This document shows positions 30,536-39,626 of a stretch of 64,000 nt of DNA, piece after piece (positions within the stretch are counted from its first letter, which is position 1; the number at the start of each line of letters is the position of its first letter). The stretch is taken from NCBI RefSeq assembly GCF_000772535.1, contig NZ_JSUM01000005.1, positions 1 to 64,000 on the forward strand. Reading direction: 5' to 3'. The DNA comes from Chelonobacter oris. GTDB lineage: Bacteria; Pseudomonadota; Gammaproteobacteria; Enterobacterales; Pasteurellaceae. The position numbers were made by a program, and so were the translations under genes. Under the pieces are notes generated by a model. It worked only from the letters and a program-made list of their open reading frames with translations. It did no database searches and was not told the origin of the DNA.

Positions 30536-33145
30536 TTAATCCAACGCTTTCTCAATTTTTTCGAAAAGATCTTTCGATAAGTTTTCTATTTTTGCCAAGC
30601 GCTCAAGTCCCCGTTTCATCAATGTTTGACGTTGGGCATCGTAACGCCCCAAACGGATCAACGGTTCGATTAAGCGTGATGCGATTTGCGGATTGCTGCT
30701 GTTGACCTTGATCAACACCTCTACCAAGAAGCGGTAGCCTGATCCGTCCACGGCATGGAACGCATTCGGATTCTGGTTGACAAAACTGCCGACCAGCGCC
30801 CGTAAGCGGTTCGGGTTGTTGAAAGCAAAACTCGGATGATCCATCAGTTTAATCACATTTTGCAGCACATCTTCGTCCGGACGGGTCGCCTGCAAGGCAA
30901 ACCATTTGTCCATCACCAGTCCGTCATGCGCCCATTTTTGCTCAAAATCCGCCAGCAAAGCGTCACGGCAAGGCAATGCCGCCAACGTTGCCGCCGATAA
31001 CGCAGCCAACGTATCGGTCATATTGTTGGCATGCAGATAGTGGGTATTGACCAGCGCATTACCAAACTCCGTGACCGCCAAATAGCTCAGGCACACATTA
31101 CGCAAACTGCGCTGGGCAATATCCTGCCGCTCCGGTCGGTACTGCGGCAAATCGATACGATGATAAACTTTCAGCAGCATGGTTTTTAAATATTCGGCGA
31201 TATTTTTTTGCAAGAATTGACGCACCGCATGAATTCCGCTCGGATCAATCACGTTGAACCGTTCGGCAAATTCCGTCTCTTTCGGCAACGTCAACATCAG
31301 CGCTGTCAGTTCGATATCCTGCTGATAGTCTTCCAGAATAGCGCCGAATGTATCCAGCAATAATGGGCTGATCAGCATCTCTTCGCCGTTTTGCTGACGT
31401 TGTAAATTGCGGCGCAATTCGTTTGCCAATAACGTTTGTGCCGCATCCCAGCGCACAAAATCGTTTTCAGCATGTTTTAACAACAACAATAATTGCTCAT
31501 CGCTGTAGTCATAATCCAGTTTCACCGGTGCGGAAAAATCGCACAATAGTGCCGGAATCGGACGAGCATACACATGATGGAATTCAAATACTTGATTATC
31601 TTGCAAAATATTCAACACATTGCTGACCGGGCCGTGTTCATCTTGTAAATCCAATTGATGCCCCTGCCCGTCATATAATTCAATTTTCAACGGAATGTGC
31701 AGATTGATTTTATCCAATTGATCATGTGTCGGCGGTGTAGCTTGCGACACGCTTAACCGGTAAATCTTGTTGCGTTCGTCATATTCGTCATTCACCGTTA
31801 ATTCCGGCGTCCCCGACTGACTGTACCAGCGCCGAAAAACCGTCAAATCGACAGCGGAAGCCCGTTCCATTGCGGAAATAAAGTCTTCACAGGTCGCCGC
31901 TTTGCCGTCATTTTCAGCAATATACAATTGCATGCCCTGTTGAAACCGCACTTCGCCCAATAACGTGTGCAGCATTCGAATCACTTCCGCTCCTTTTTCA
32001 TAAACGGTAACCGTATAGAAATTGTTCATTTCGATCACCTTTTCCGGACGGATCGGATGCGCCATCGGGCCGGCGTCTTCGGCAAACTGTACCGTTCTGA
32101 GCAGCTTCACATTGTTAATCCGCTGTACCGCACGCGAGCCGGTATCCGATGAAAACTCCTGATCCCGAAACACCGTCAAGCCCTCTTTCAGGCTCAATTG
32201 GAACCAATCACGACACGTTACCCGATTGCCCGTCCAGTTATGGAAATATTCATGTGCAATCACCGCTTCCACATTGTGATAATCCTCATCGGTTGCGGTA
32301 GCCGGATTGGCAAGCACAAATTTGGAGTTGAACACGTTCAAGCCCTTGTTTTCCATCGCACCCATGTTGAAGAAATCCACAGCAACGATCATATAAATAT
32401 CCAGATCGTATTCCAGCCCGAACCGCTCTTCGTCCCATTTCATCGATTTTTTCAGGCTTTGCATTGCCCAATCGGCACGATCAAGACTGCCTTTATCAAC
32501 ATACAATTCCAAAGCCACTTCCCGACCGCTCTTGGTCACAAAACGGTCTTGCAGCAAATCAAAATCACCGGCGACCAGTGCAAACAAATAGCTCGGTTTC
32601 GGGAACGGATCCTGCCATTCCACCCAATGCCGCCCGTTGTCCAGCTCACCGCCGGCAATGCGGTTGCCGTTCGACAACAAATACGGATATGCGCTTTTAT
32701 CCGCCGTAATCCGAGTGGTATAACGCGCCAACACGTCCGGACGATCGAGCATATAGGTAATTTGACGGAAGCCTTCCGCCTCACACTGTGTACAAAACGC
32801 ACTGCCCGATTGATACAGCCCTTGCAATGAGGTATTTTCCGCCGGTTTGAGCAGCGTAACGATTTCCAATTCGAACCGCTCCTGATTCAGCCCGCTCAAA
32901 TCCAGCGACAATGATTCCGCATCTTGCCGATACGCGCTAAAAGGCTCGCCGTTTACCTCAATCGAGGCAAATTGAAAACCGTGTCCGTCCAGCCGCAGCT
33001 GCTGCGCCTCAGGATTCAGGCGTTGAACGGCGGTTTTAGCGGTGACTTGCGTCTGTTGCGGATCAAGTTGAAAATCAAGAAAAATATCCGTCACGGTATA
33101 ATCCGGTTTCTTGTAATCCTTCCTGTATTTGGCTTTCGCTGGCAT
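30536..33145 (-). CDS. pepN: Aminopeptidase N
   Basis: Cytosolic M1 zinc aminopeptidase with broad specificity. Hallmarks: substrate N-terminus motif MGAMENKGLN (about 258) and zinc motif HEYFHNWTGNR (HExxH, about 294, with the third ligand Glu in the following helix). The 869 residues match H. influenzae and E. coli PepN. The frame is open 24 codons further upstream, but the ATG at 33145, which gives MPAKAKYRKDYKKPD, has GGAG six bases before it and matches the family start. It diverges from purEK, as in H. influenzae. Confidence 0.97.
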   Translation of the reverse strand: MPAKAKYRKDYKKPDYTVTDIFLDFQLDPQQTQVTAKTAVQRLNPEAQQLRLDGHGFQFASIEVNGEPFSAYRQDAESLSLDLSGLNQERFELEIVTLLKPAENTSLQGLYQSGSAFCTQCEAEGFRQITYMLDRPDVLARYTTRITADKSAYPYLLSNGNRIAGGELDNGRHWVEWQDPFPKPSYLFALVAGDFDLLQDRFVTKSGREVALELYVDKGSLDRADWAMQSLKKSMKWDEERFGLEYDLDIYMIVAVDFFNMGAMENKGLNVFNSKFVLANPATATDEDYHNVEAVIAHEYFHNWTGNRVTCRDWFQLSLKEGLTVFRDQEFSSDTGSRAVQRINNVKLLRTVQFAEDAGPMAHPIRPEKVIEMNNFYTVTVYEKGAEVIRMLHTLLGEVRFQQGMQLYIAENDGKAATCEDFISAMERASAVDLTVFRRWYSQSGTPELTVNDEYDERNKIYRLSVSQATPPTHDQLDKINLHIPLKIELYDGQGHQLDLQDEHGPVSNVLNILQDNQVFEFHHVYARPIPALLCDFSAPVKLDYDYSDEQLLLLLKHAENDFVRWDAAQTLLANELRRNLQRQQNGEEMLISPLLLDTFGAILEDYQQDIELTALMLTLPKETEFAERFNVIDPSGIHAVRQFLQKNIAEYLKTMLLKVYHRIDLPQYRPERQDIAQRSLRNVCLSYLAVTEFGNALVNTHYLHANNMTDTLAALSAATLAALPCRDALLADFEQKWAHDGLVMDKWFALQATRPDEDVLQNVIKLMDHPSFAFNNPNRLRALVGSFVNQNPNAFHAVDGSGYRFLVEVLIKVNSSNPQIASRLIEPLIRLGRYDAQRQTLMKRGLERLAKIENLSKDLFEKIEKALD

Positions 33146-33351
33146 TCTCTGCTCCATCTTATTCTCATGCTTATTCAACCGATAAGCATAGAATTTTCTC
33201 CGTAAACTTGCAATCAAATCACCGTTATCCGGCTAAAAAATATAAAATATTTTCACAAGCACGACCACAGAGATTAATTTCTTATAAAATCATGTTATCC
33301 TAACCGCACTTTTGATTTATTCATTTAACATTAAAGGGAACCGCTGAATTT

Positions 33352-33843
33352 ATGTCTGCAAAAATCGCCATTGTGATGGGATCGCAAAGTGACTGGCCGA
33401 CCATGATCGAAGCCGCCAATGTGCTGGATCAACTACAAGTGCCTTACCATGTCGAAATCGTTTCCGCCCACCGTACTCCGGATAAATTATTCAGCTTTGC
33501 CGAAACCGCACTTGAGTGCGGGTTTGAAGTGATTATCGCCGGCGCAGGCGGCGCAGCGCATTTGCCCGGCATGATCGCCGCCAAAACCGTGGTTCCGGTA
33601 CTGGGCGTACCGGTAAAAAGTTCGATTCTAAGCGGGATCGACAGCCTGTATTCCATCGTACAAATGCCGAAAGGCATTCCGGTCGGCACACTGGCGATCG
33701 GTGCCGCCGGTGCGGCAAATGCCGGTTTGTTGGCCGCACAAATGCTGGCAAGCCGTGATCCGCACTTGCTGACGCGTTTATTGCAATTCAGAGCGGAACA
33801 AACCCAAACCGTCTTGGATAACCCCGATCCTCGCCTGCTTTAA
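33352..33843 (+). CDS. purE: N5-carboxyaminoimidazole ribonucleotide mutase
   Basis: Rearranges N5-CAIR to CAIR in purine synthesis. 163 residues, class [11 protein letters not shown] (substrate phosphate loop, about 10-19), [10 protein letters not shown] with the catalytic His, and [12 protein letters not shown]. Followed 25 bp later by purK, whose product it uses. I saw no clear PurR operator in the 206 bp before it. Confidence 0.97.
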   Translation: MSAKIAIVMGSQSDWPTMIEAANVLDQLQVPYHVEIVSAHRTPDKLFSFAETALECGFEVIIAGAGGAAHLPGMIAAKTVVPVLGVPVKSSILSGIDSLYSIVQMPKGIPVGTLAIGAAGAANAGLLAAQMLASRDPHLLTRLLQFRAEQTQTVLDNPDPRLL

Positions 33844-33868
33844 CATTGCTTTAAATAAGGACTTAACC

Positions 33869-34951
33869 ATGCCAAAAAGTGCCATTTATCCCCCGGTTTA
33901 TGTCTTGGGCAACGGACAATTGGGGCGAATGCTGCGCTATGCCGGCGCTCCGTTGGACATCGATGTCCAACCGCTCGATTTCGATGCTCCGCTGCTTGAC
34001 ATTGAAAGTAACGCCGTGATTACCGCCGAAATCGAACGTTGGCCGACAACCGAACTCACCACCGCACTTTCCGCCCATCCGAATTTTATCAATCGCAATG
34101 TCTTTGGCTTACTGGCCGATCGTTATTCACAAAAATCGCTGCTAGACGAACTGAATTTACCCACTTCGCCTTGGCAACGCTTGGATTGTGCGCAACAATG
34201 GCGGCAACTCTTTCTAGATATCGGCAACAAAGTGGTGGTCAAACGCCGTACCGGCGGTTATGACGGACGCGGGCAATGGATTGTCGATTCGAGTAATCAT
34301 GGCATCATCACTGCCGATTTATTCGGTGAGGTAATTGCCGAAGCCTTTATTCCGTTTGACGGGGAAATATCCCTTGTCGGCGCCCGTTTTCAAGACGGCA
34401 GTACCCGTTTTTACCCGATTACCCATAATTTGCAGCAAAACGGCATTTTGCGCTACAGTGTCCAGCCTGCAATACCGAACCGCACTTTACAAACACAGGC
34501 GGAACAGATGCTGAGTGCGATTATGCACAAGCTCGATTATGTCGGCGTGATGGCAATGGAATGTTTTGTAATCGGCGACAACCTGCTGATCAACGAACTG
34601 GCGCCGCGTGTTCACAACAGCGGACACTGGACGCAACTCGGGTGTAACGTCAGCCAGTTTGAACTTCATTTGCGTGCATTGCTGAATCTGCCGACACCGC
34701 TATTGCAAACGCTGATGCCGAGCGTAATGGTCAATCTAATCGGCACCGAACATCAACCGCAATGGCTCGGCATTCCGTTCAGCCAGCTGCACTGGTACGG
34801 CAAGGAAGTGCGGTCGGGGCGTAAAGTCGGGCATATCAATTTATCACACCCTGATAAAGCGGTACTTATCGAGAGTTTGCGCAGATTGGCGCCGTTATTG
34901 CCGGCTGATTACCTTTCCGGTCTGAGCTGGGCAGTCGGCAAATTATCATGA
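33869..34951 (+). CDS. purK: N5-carboxyaminoimidazole ribonucleotide synthase
   Basis: ATP-grasp enzyme that carboxylates AIR with bicarbonate, supplying PurE. In 360 residues: VLGNGQLGRMLRYAG at the start, RTGGYDGRGQW (ATP-grasp loop, about 129), NELAPRVHNSGHWT (about 250), the usual PurK signature. Second gene of purEK. Confidence 0.96.
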   Translation: MPKSAIYPPVYVLGNGQLGRMLRYAGAPLDIDVQPLDFDAPLLDIESNAVITAEIERWPTTELTTALSAHPNFINRNVFGLLADRYSQKSLLDELNLPTSPWQRLDCAQQWRQLFLDIGNKVVVKRRTGGYDGRGQWIVDSSNHGIITADLFGEVIAEAFIPFDGEISLVGARFQDGSTRFYPITHNLQQNGILRYSVQPAIPNRTLQTQAEQMLSAIMHKLDYVGVMAMECFVIGDNLLINELAPRVHNSGHWTQLGCNVSQFELHLRALLNLPTPLLQTLMPSVMVNLIGTEHQPQWLGIPFSQLHWYGKEVRSGRKVGHINLSHPDKAVLIESLRRLAPLLPADYLSGLSWAVGKLS

Positions 34952-35048
34952 TTTTTGCGTTTTGGGATTGTTATCCGAGCCGGAAATCAGTATAAATGAG
35001 AAAGCTATTTTTAAAACACAACATCATATGCTAAAAAGGTAACTCACT

Positions 35049-36239
35049 ATGTTTGAAAAAATCCAAGCCGCTCCCGCCGATCCGATTCTGGGGTTGGGCG
35101 AAGCCTTTAAATCCGAAACTCGTGAAAACAAAATCAATCTGGGTATCGGGGTCTATAAAGATGCCGACGGGCAAACCCCGATTGTCAAAGCCGTGAAAAC
35201 CGCAGAAAAACGCTTGTTGGAAACCGAAAACAGCAAAAACTACCTGACGATTGACGGCGTGGCGGCATACAACCAATTTACCCAAGCATTATTATTCGGC
35301 GCCGACAGCGAGATTGTAACAAGCAAACGCGCTAAAACCGCACAAAGTTTAGGCGGAACCGGCGCCTTACGCGTGGCGGCGGAATTTATCAAACGCCAAA
35401 CCCATGCACAAAACGTCTGGATCAGTTCACCGACTTGGCCGAATCACAATGCAATTTTCAATGCGGTCGGCATCACAATCCGTAACTACCGTTACTACAA
35501 TGAAGACACACATGCGCTGGATTGGGACAATATGTTGGCCGACTTGAGCCATGCCGGCGAAGGCGATGTCGTATTACTGCACGGCTGCTGCCACAACCCG
35601 ACCGGAATCGATCCGACTCCGTCACAATGGCAACAATTGGCGGACTTATCGCTGCAAAACGGCTGGCTGCCGCTGTTTGACTTTGCCTATCAAGGCTTGG
35701 CAAACGGTTTGGAAGAAGATGCGCAGGGTCTGCGCGCTTTTGCCGCCAACCATAAAGAACTGCTGGTTGCCAGCTCCTATTCCAAAAATTTCGGTTTGTA
35801 TAATGAACGTGTCGGCGCATTTACCTTGGTTGCTGCCGATCAACAAACTGCCGAAACCGCGTTTAGTCAAGTCAAATCGATTATCCGCACGCTGTATTCC
35901 AACCCGTCCTCACATGGCGCCAATGCGGTTGCGCTGGTGCTGGCGGATACCGGACTGAAAGCGGATTGGATCGCCGAATTGGCAGGTATGCGTGACCGCA
36001 TCAAACAGATGCGTCAAAAATTCGTTGAATTGTTAAAAGAATATGGCGCACAACAAGATTTCTCATTTATTATCGAACAAAACGGCATGTTTTCGTTCAG
36101 CGGTCTGACACCGGAACAAGTGGATCGCTTGAAAGACGAATTTGCGATTTATGCCGTCCGCTCCGGCCGAATCAACGTTGCCGGCATCACTGAAGCCAAT
36201 ATCCGCTATCTATGCGAGAGTATTGTTAAAGTGCTTTAA
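35049..36239 (+). CDS. aspC: Aspartate aminotransferase (aromatic/aspartate class)
   Basis: PLP-dependent exchange of amino groups between aspartate and 2-oxoglutarate. The 396-residue protein starts [20 protein letters not shown] and has [13 protein letters not shown] (about 180-192), [15 protein letters not shown], the PLP lysine in [15 protein letters not shown] (about 246) and the substrate-carboxylate Arg near the C-terminus (SGRINVAGI). AspC and TyrB are alike at this level; the position after purK matches H. influenzae aspC. Ends at a GAAA-loop terminator. Confidence 0.93.
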   Translation: MFEKIQAAPADPILGLGEAFKSETRENKINLGIGVYKDADGQTPIVKAVKTAEKRLLETENSKNYLTIDGVAAYNQFTQALLFGADSEIVTSKRAKTAQSLGGTGALRVAAEFIKRQTHAQNVWISSPTWPNHNAIFNAVGITIRNYRYYNEDTHALDWDNMLADLSHAGEGDVVLLHGCCHNPTGIDPTPSQWQQLADLSLQNGWLPLFDFAYQGLANGLEEDAQGLRAFAANHKELLVASSYSKNFGLYNERVGAFTLVAADQQTAETAFSQVKSIIRTLYSNPSSHGANAVALVLADTGLKADWIAELAGMRDRIKQMRQKFVELLKEYGAQQDFSFIIEQNGMFSFSGLTPEQVDRLKDEFAIYAVRSGRINVAGITEANIRYLCESIVKVL

Positions 36240-36249
36240 TACGTCATTA

Positions 36250-36269
36250 AAGGGAGCGAAAGCTCCCTT
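36250..36269 (+). terminator. Terminator of aspC
   Basis: AAGGGAGC-GAAA-GCTCCCTT, an 8-bp stem with a GNRA loop, followed by ATTTATG. Confidence 0.7.
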
Positions 36270-36426
36270 ATTTATGTGTTGAATATTGAAAAGATAAGCC
36301 TCATACTTTATGTGACAATACGTTATTGAAACTCAAGACGGAGGAAAACTCGGTTCTTACTCATATTTTCACCGCCGGCATACTGTTGCACGCCACAGGA
36401 ATCATGTTACCGATTACGGAATCACT

Positions 36427-37854
36427 ATGTTACTACTTATCTTACATATCGCTCTGGTTACAGTTTTTTCAATCCGAATTCTGGTGCGCAATGATTTGGA
36501 AGCTAGCGGGCGGCTGGCATGGTTGGTGATTTTGTTGCTTTTCCCCTATTTGGGCGTTGTGATTTATTGGCTATTCGGTGAAAACAATATCGGTCGGCAG
36601 ACAACGGCGAAGTATCAGACGATTTTTACCCAAATGCGCCATGATTATCCGCAACTGATCAGCCACGGACAACAAAACGAACAGCAAATAGAATTACCCT
36701 ACCGCCCGGCTTTTGCGTATGCGGCTTCAATCAACGGCTTCCATACCCAATCCAATAATCAGGCGGAATTGATGGCAAGTGCCGCACAAGCCCGCGAACG
36801 TTTACTCGCCGATCTTGAACGGGCACAACATTGTATCAATATTCTGTATTATATCTGGTTGGCGGATCACACCGGTATCAATGTTGCAAAAGCGCTTATT
36901 CGTGCGGCACAACGTGGCGTTACCTGTCGGGTACTGGTCGACGGATTGGGATCGCGCCGGTTTGTCAATTCCGACTATTGGCAACGGATGAAAAGTGCAG
37001 GCGTACAATTGGCGGTTACCTTCCCGATTAACCGCCCGATAAAAACGATCCTCACCAGCCGGCTGGATTTGCGCAATCATCGCAAAATCACACTGATTGA
37101 TAACAACGTGCTTTACTGCGGCAGCCAAAACTGTGCCGATCCCGAATTCAGAATTAAAGCGCGATTTGCTCCTTGGGTAGATATTCTGCTGCGTTTCGAA
37201 GGGGCTGTCGTTTCGCAAATGCAGCTTCTCTTTGCCAGTGACTGGCTGATTGCCGGTGGTCAACCGATCAATGAAAATCTTCCCTCACAGCCTGTCACAT
37301 TATCCGGATTTGCCGCACAAGTCGTCGCAGACGGACCGACCGAACGCAAAGATTCCAGTCCGCAACTTTTTGTGAGCCTTTTCAATTGCGCTCGGCGAAG
37401 TATTACCCTTTCAACGCCTTATTTTGTACCTGATCATACAACAATTGAGGCATTGTGTGCGGCTGCTTGGCGCGGAATAAAAGTCACACTGATTTTCCCG
37501 CAACGAAATGATTCTTGGATTGTATCCGCAGCCAGTCGTAGCCACTACGCCAATCTGCTCAAGGCCGGGGTACAAATTTATGAGTTCCGCCATGGCCTAT
37601 TACATGCCAAAACCCTGACTATTGATGAAAAAATCAGTTATATCGGTTCAACAAATTTGGATCTGCGCAGTTTTAACCTGAATTATGAAAATAATATTTT
37701 ACTTCAGGACAGCGACACAACCGCAGCCATTTACCAACGTCAACAAGATTATATTTCACAATCAAAGCCGATCGATTTGGAACACATCACGCACTGGTCT
37801 TTATTGCGCCGCATCTGGCAGAATGTTATCGCCACTATAGGCCCTATTCTGTGA
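36427..37854 (+). CDS. cls: Cardiolipin synthase (ClsA type)
   Basis: Joins phosphatidylglycerol molecules into cardiolipin at the inner membrane. The 475 residues begin with two membrane helices (about 1-17 and 29-49, ending YWLFGEN), followed by two phospholipase D motifs: NHRKITLIDNNVLYCGSQN (about 217) and HAKTLTIDEKISYIGSTNLD (about 391), each with the HxK pair. Complete for the ClsA subfamily. It stands alone between the aspC terminator and fhuC; no promoter was clear enough to mark. Confidence 0.94.
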   Translation: MLLLILHIALVTVFSIRILVRNDLEASGRLAWLVILLLFPYLGVVIYWLFGENNIGRQTTAKYQTIFTQMRHDYPQLISHGQQNEQQIELPYRPAFAYAASINGFHTQSNNQAELMASAAQARERLLADLERAQHCINILYYIWLADHTGINVAKALIRAAQRGVTCRVLVDGLGSRRFVNSDYWQRMKSAGVQLAVTFPINRPIKTILTSRLDLRNHRKITLIDNNVLYCGSQNCADPEFRIKARFAPWVDILLRFEGAVVSQMQLLFASDWLIAGGQPINENLPSQPVTLSGFAAQVVADGPTERKDSSPQLFVSLFNCARRSITLSTPYFVPDHTTIEALCAAAWRGIKVTLIFPQRNDSWIVSAASRSHYANLLKAGVQIYEFRHGLLHAKTLTIDEKISYIGSTNLDLRSFNLNYENNILLQDSDTTAAIYQRQQDYISQSKPIDLEHITHWSLLRRIWQNVIATIGPIL

Positions 37855-37900
37855 TGTTCCCTCTCAAAAAAGGGCGATAGATACATATCTGCCGCCATCT

Positions 37901-37924
37901 ATTGAAATAAAAATAGTTTTCAAT
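37901..37924. promoter_or_regulatory. Inverted repeat before the fhu operon, possible operator
   Basis: ATTGAAA (37901-37907) and TTTCAAT (37918-37924) are exact reverse complements, 10 bp apart and 46 bp before fhuC. The best alignment to the 19-bp Fur consensus in this stretch is only about 7 of 19, so a Fur assignment is not supported by sequence alone. Confidence 0.3.
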
Positions 37925-37969
37925 TAAAATTCTGCCCTATTTTAATTTACGCTAGATTACAGGCAGGTT

Positions 37970-38734
37970 ATGTTTCAACTTGAACAAGTATGTTACCGGA
38001 TTCCGAACCGCACTTTACTGCACCCGATTGATTTGACATTTGAAGTCGGTAAAGTTTACGGATTGATCGGACATAATGGTTCGGGTAAATCGACATTAAT
38101 CAAACTCCTTGCCAACCAGCAAGCTTGCAGCAGCGGCAAAGTGCGGTTAAAACAGCGTGAACTCAGCACATGGGGCAGTCGGGAATTTGCCCGTGAGGTT
38201 GCCTACCTGCCGCAACATTTGCCCAATGCGACCAACCTGAATGCGCGTGAATTGATTCAAATGGGGCGTTATGCCTGGAACGGTTTATTCGGCCGCAACA
38301 AACAACAAGACCAACAGGCGGTGGAAAAAGCCTTGTCCTTAACCCAGACGGAACCCTTCGCCGATCAACCGGTTGACACGCTGTCCGGCGGCGAACGTTC
38401 CCGCATTTGGCTGGCAATGCTCTTAGCGCAGCAAAGCGGTTTCTTGCTGCTGGACGAACCGTTGGCGGCACTGGATATTGCGCACCAAGTTGAAGTGATG
38501 CAGCTGATTCAACAGCTTTCTCGCCAATTGCATATCGGCGTGATCATCGTGATTCACGACGTCAACCTCGCCGCCCGTTTTTGCGATCAGCTGATTGCCC
38601 TGCACAGCGGCAAGCTGTTAATGCAGGGTTCGCCGCATGAATTGATGACACAAACCAATCTGAATGCTATTTACGGCATTACGCTACAAGTCATTCCGCA
38701 CCCGAATTCCGGGGTGCCGGTCGCTTTTTATTAG
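37970..38734 (+). CDS. fhuC: Ferric-hydroxamate ABC transporter ATPase
   Basis: Drives uptake of ferrichrome-type siderophores through FhuB. 254 residues with Walker [15 protein letters not shown] (about 34), LSGGERSRIWLAMLL (about 140), Walker B FLLLDEPLAALDI and the H-loop IVIHDVNLAARF: the FepC/FhuC branch. First gene of fhuCDBA, an order known from Actinobacillus. fhuD follows seven bases after the stop. Confidence 0.93.
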   Translation: MFQLEQVCYRIPNRTLLHPIDLTFEVGKVYGLIGHNGSGKSTLIKLLANQQACSSGKVRLKQRELSTWGSREFAREVAYLPQHLPNATNLNARELIQMGRYAWNGLFGRNKQQDQQAVEKALSLTQTEPFADQPVDTLSGGERSRIWLAMLLAQQSGFLLLDEPLAALDIAHQVEVMQLIQQLSRQLHIGVIIVIHDVNLAARFCDQLIALHSGKLLMQGSPHELMTQTNLNAIYGITLQVIPHPNSGVPVAFY

Positions 38735-38741
38735 GCTGATT

Positions 38742-39626
38742 ATGTTGCGCTATTTTTTCTTATTATTGATTTGCTTGAGCTGTAACGTGCAAGCTATCGA
38801 TTTAACCGATCAAAAATCCACAGTGAAAATTGCCACGCTGGATTGGACGGTCGCCGAAACCCTGTTGGCACTCGGGCAGCCGCCTGTTGCCATTGGCGAT
38901 GCCGAAAGCTACCGCACTTGGGTTGCCGTGCCGCAATTACCGAAAAATACCCTTGATCTCGGCTCACGTCTGCAACCGAACGCTGAACGTTTAGCGCAAA
39001 TACAGCCCGATCTTTTTATCAACAGTGCTATGTTCCGTAATCTGGAACCACTGTTACAGCGTTATGTCGCCGATCCGCAACAGATCAAAAGCGTTAATTT
39101 CTATCAAGCGGGCAATCTCTGGCAGAATCAGCTGGCGGCAACACGCCGACTGGCACAATGGATCGGAAAACCGCAAGCGGCAGAAGCCCTGATTCAGCAA
39201 AGCGAACAACTGTTTGCCGATTTAAATACCGAATTACAGCCTTTTCAATCCCGTCCGCTGCTGCTGGTACAATTTATTGATAGTCGCCATCTTCGGGTTT
39301 ATGGTGAAAACAGCCTGTTTGGCGAAACCATCCGGCAAATGGGCTTTCGCAATGCTTGGACGCATGAAGTCACCGTTTGGGGGGCTGCCAATATCAGCAT
39401 CAATCAACTGGCGGATTTTCACGACAATCCACGGTTGGTTGTCATTAAACCCTATCCGCTCAACGTGCCGACCGCACTTCAGCATAATACCTTATGGCAG
39501 CATTTGTCGCTGTCGCAAGATCCGCTCGTCCTGCCCGCCATCTGGACCTTCGGTGCTTTGCCGTCGGCACAACGTTTTGCCTTGGCATTACGCAATGCGC
39601 TGCAACAAGGAGGGGAAGCATGGTAA
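38742..39626 (+). CDS. fhuD: Ferric-hydroxamate periplasmic binding protein
   Basis: Delivers ferric hydroxamates to FhuB. The 294-residue precursor has a cleavable signal peptide (MLRYFFLLLICLSCNVQA) and a class III binding-protein fold: VKIATLDWTVAETLLALGQPPVAIGD, LGSRLQPNAERLAQIQPDLF and a C-terminal lobe. The CLSC stretch is not a good lipobox, so a soluble periplasmic protein is expected. Start ATG 38742; the longer open frame overlaps fhuC. Confidence 0.92.
   Translation: MLRYFFLLLICLSCNVQAIDLTDQKSTVKIATLDWTVAETLLALGQPPVAIGDAESYRTWVAVPQLPKNTLDLGSRLQPNAERLAQIQPDLFINSAMFRNLEPLLQRYVADPQQIKSVNFYQAGNLWQNQLAATRRLAQWIGKPQAAEALIQQSEQLFADLNTELQPFQSRPLLLVQFIDSRHLRVYGENSLFGETIRQMGFRNAWTHEVTVWGAANISINQLADFHDNPRLVVIKPYPLNVPTALQHNTLWQHLSLSQDPLVLPAIWTFGALPSAQRFALALRNALQQGGEAW

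Noticed and set aside
32198-32830. 210-codon open frame opposite pepN
   Set aside because: Antisense to the zinc-site region of pepN, with low-complexity His/Ile-rich translation and no ribosome-binding site; a shadow frame.
33146-33351. Possible PurR operator before purE
   Set aside because: No match to the ACGCAAACGTTTGCGT-type palindrome could be seen in the gap.
38742-38795. FhuD as a lipoprotein
   Set aside because: The residues before the candidate Cys (CLSC) do not fit the lipobox; a signal peptidase I site after VQA fits better.
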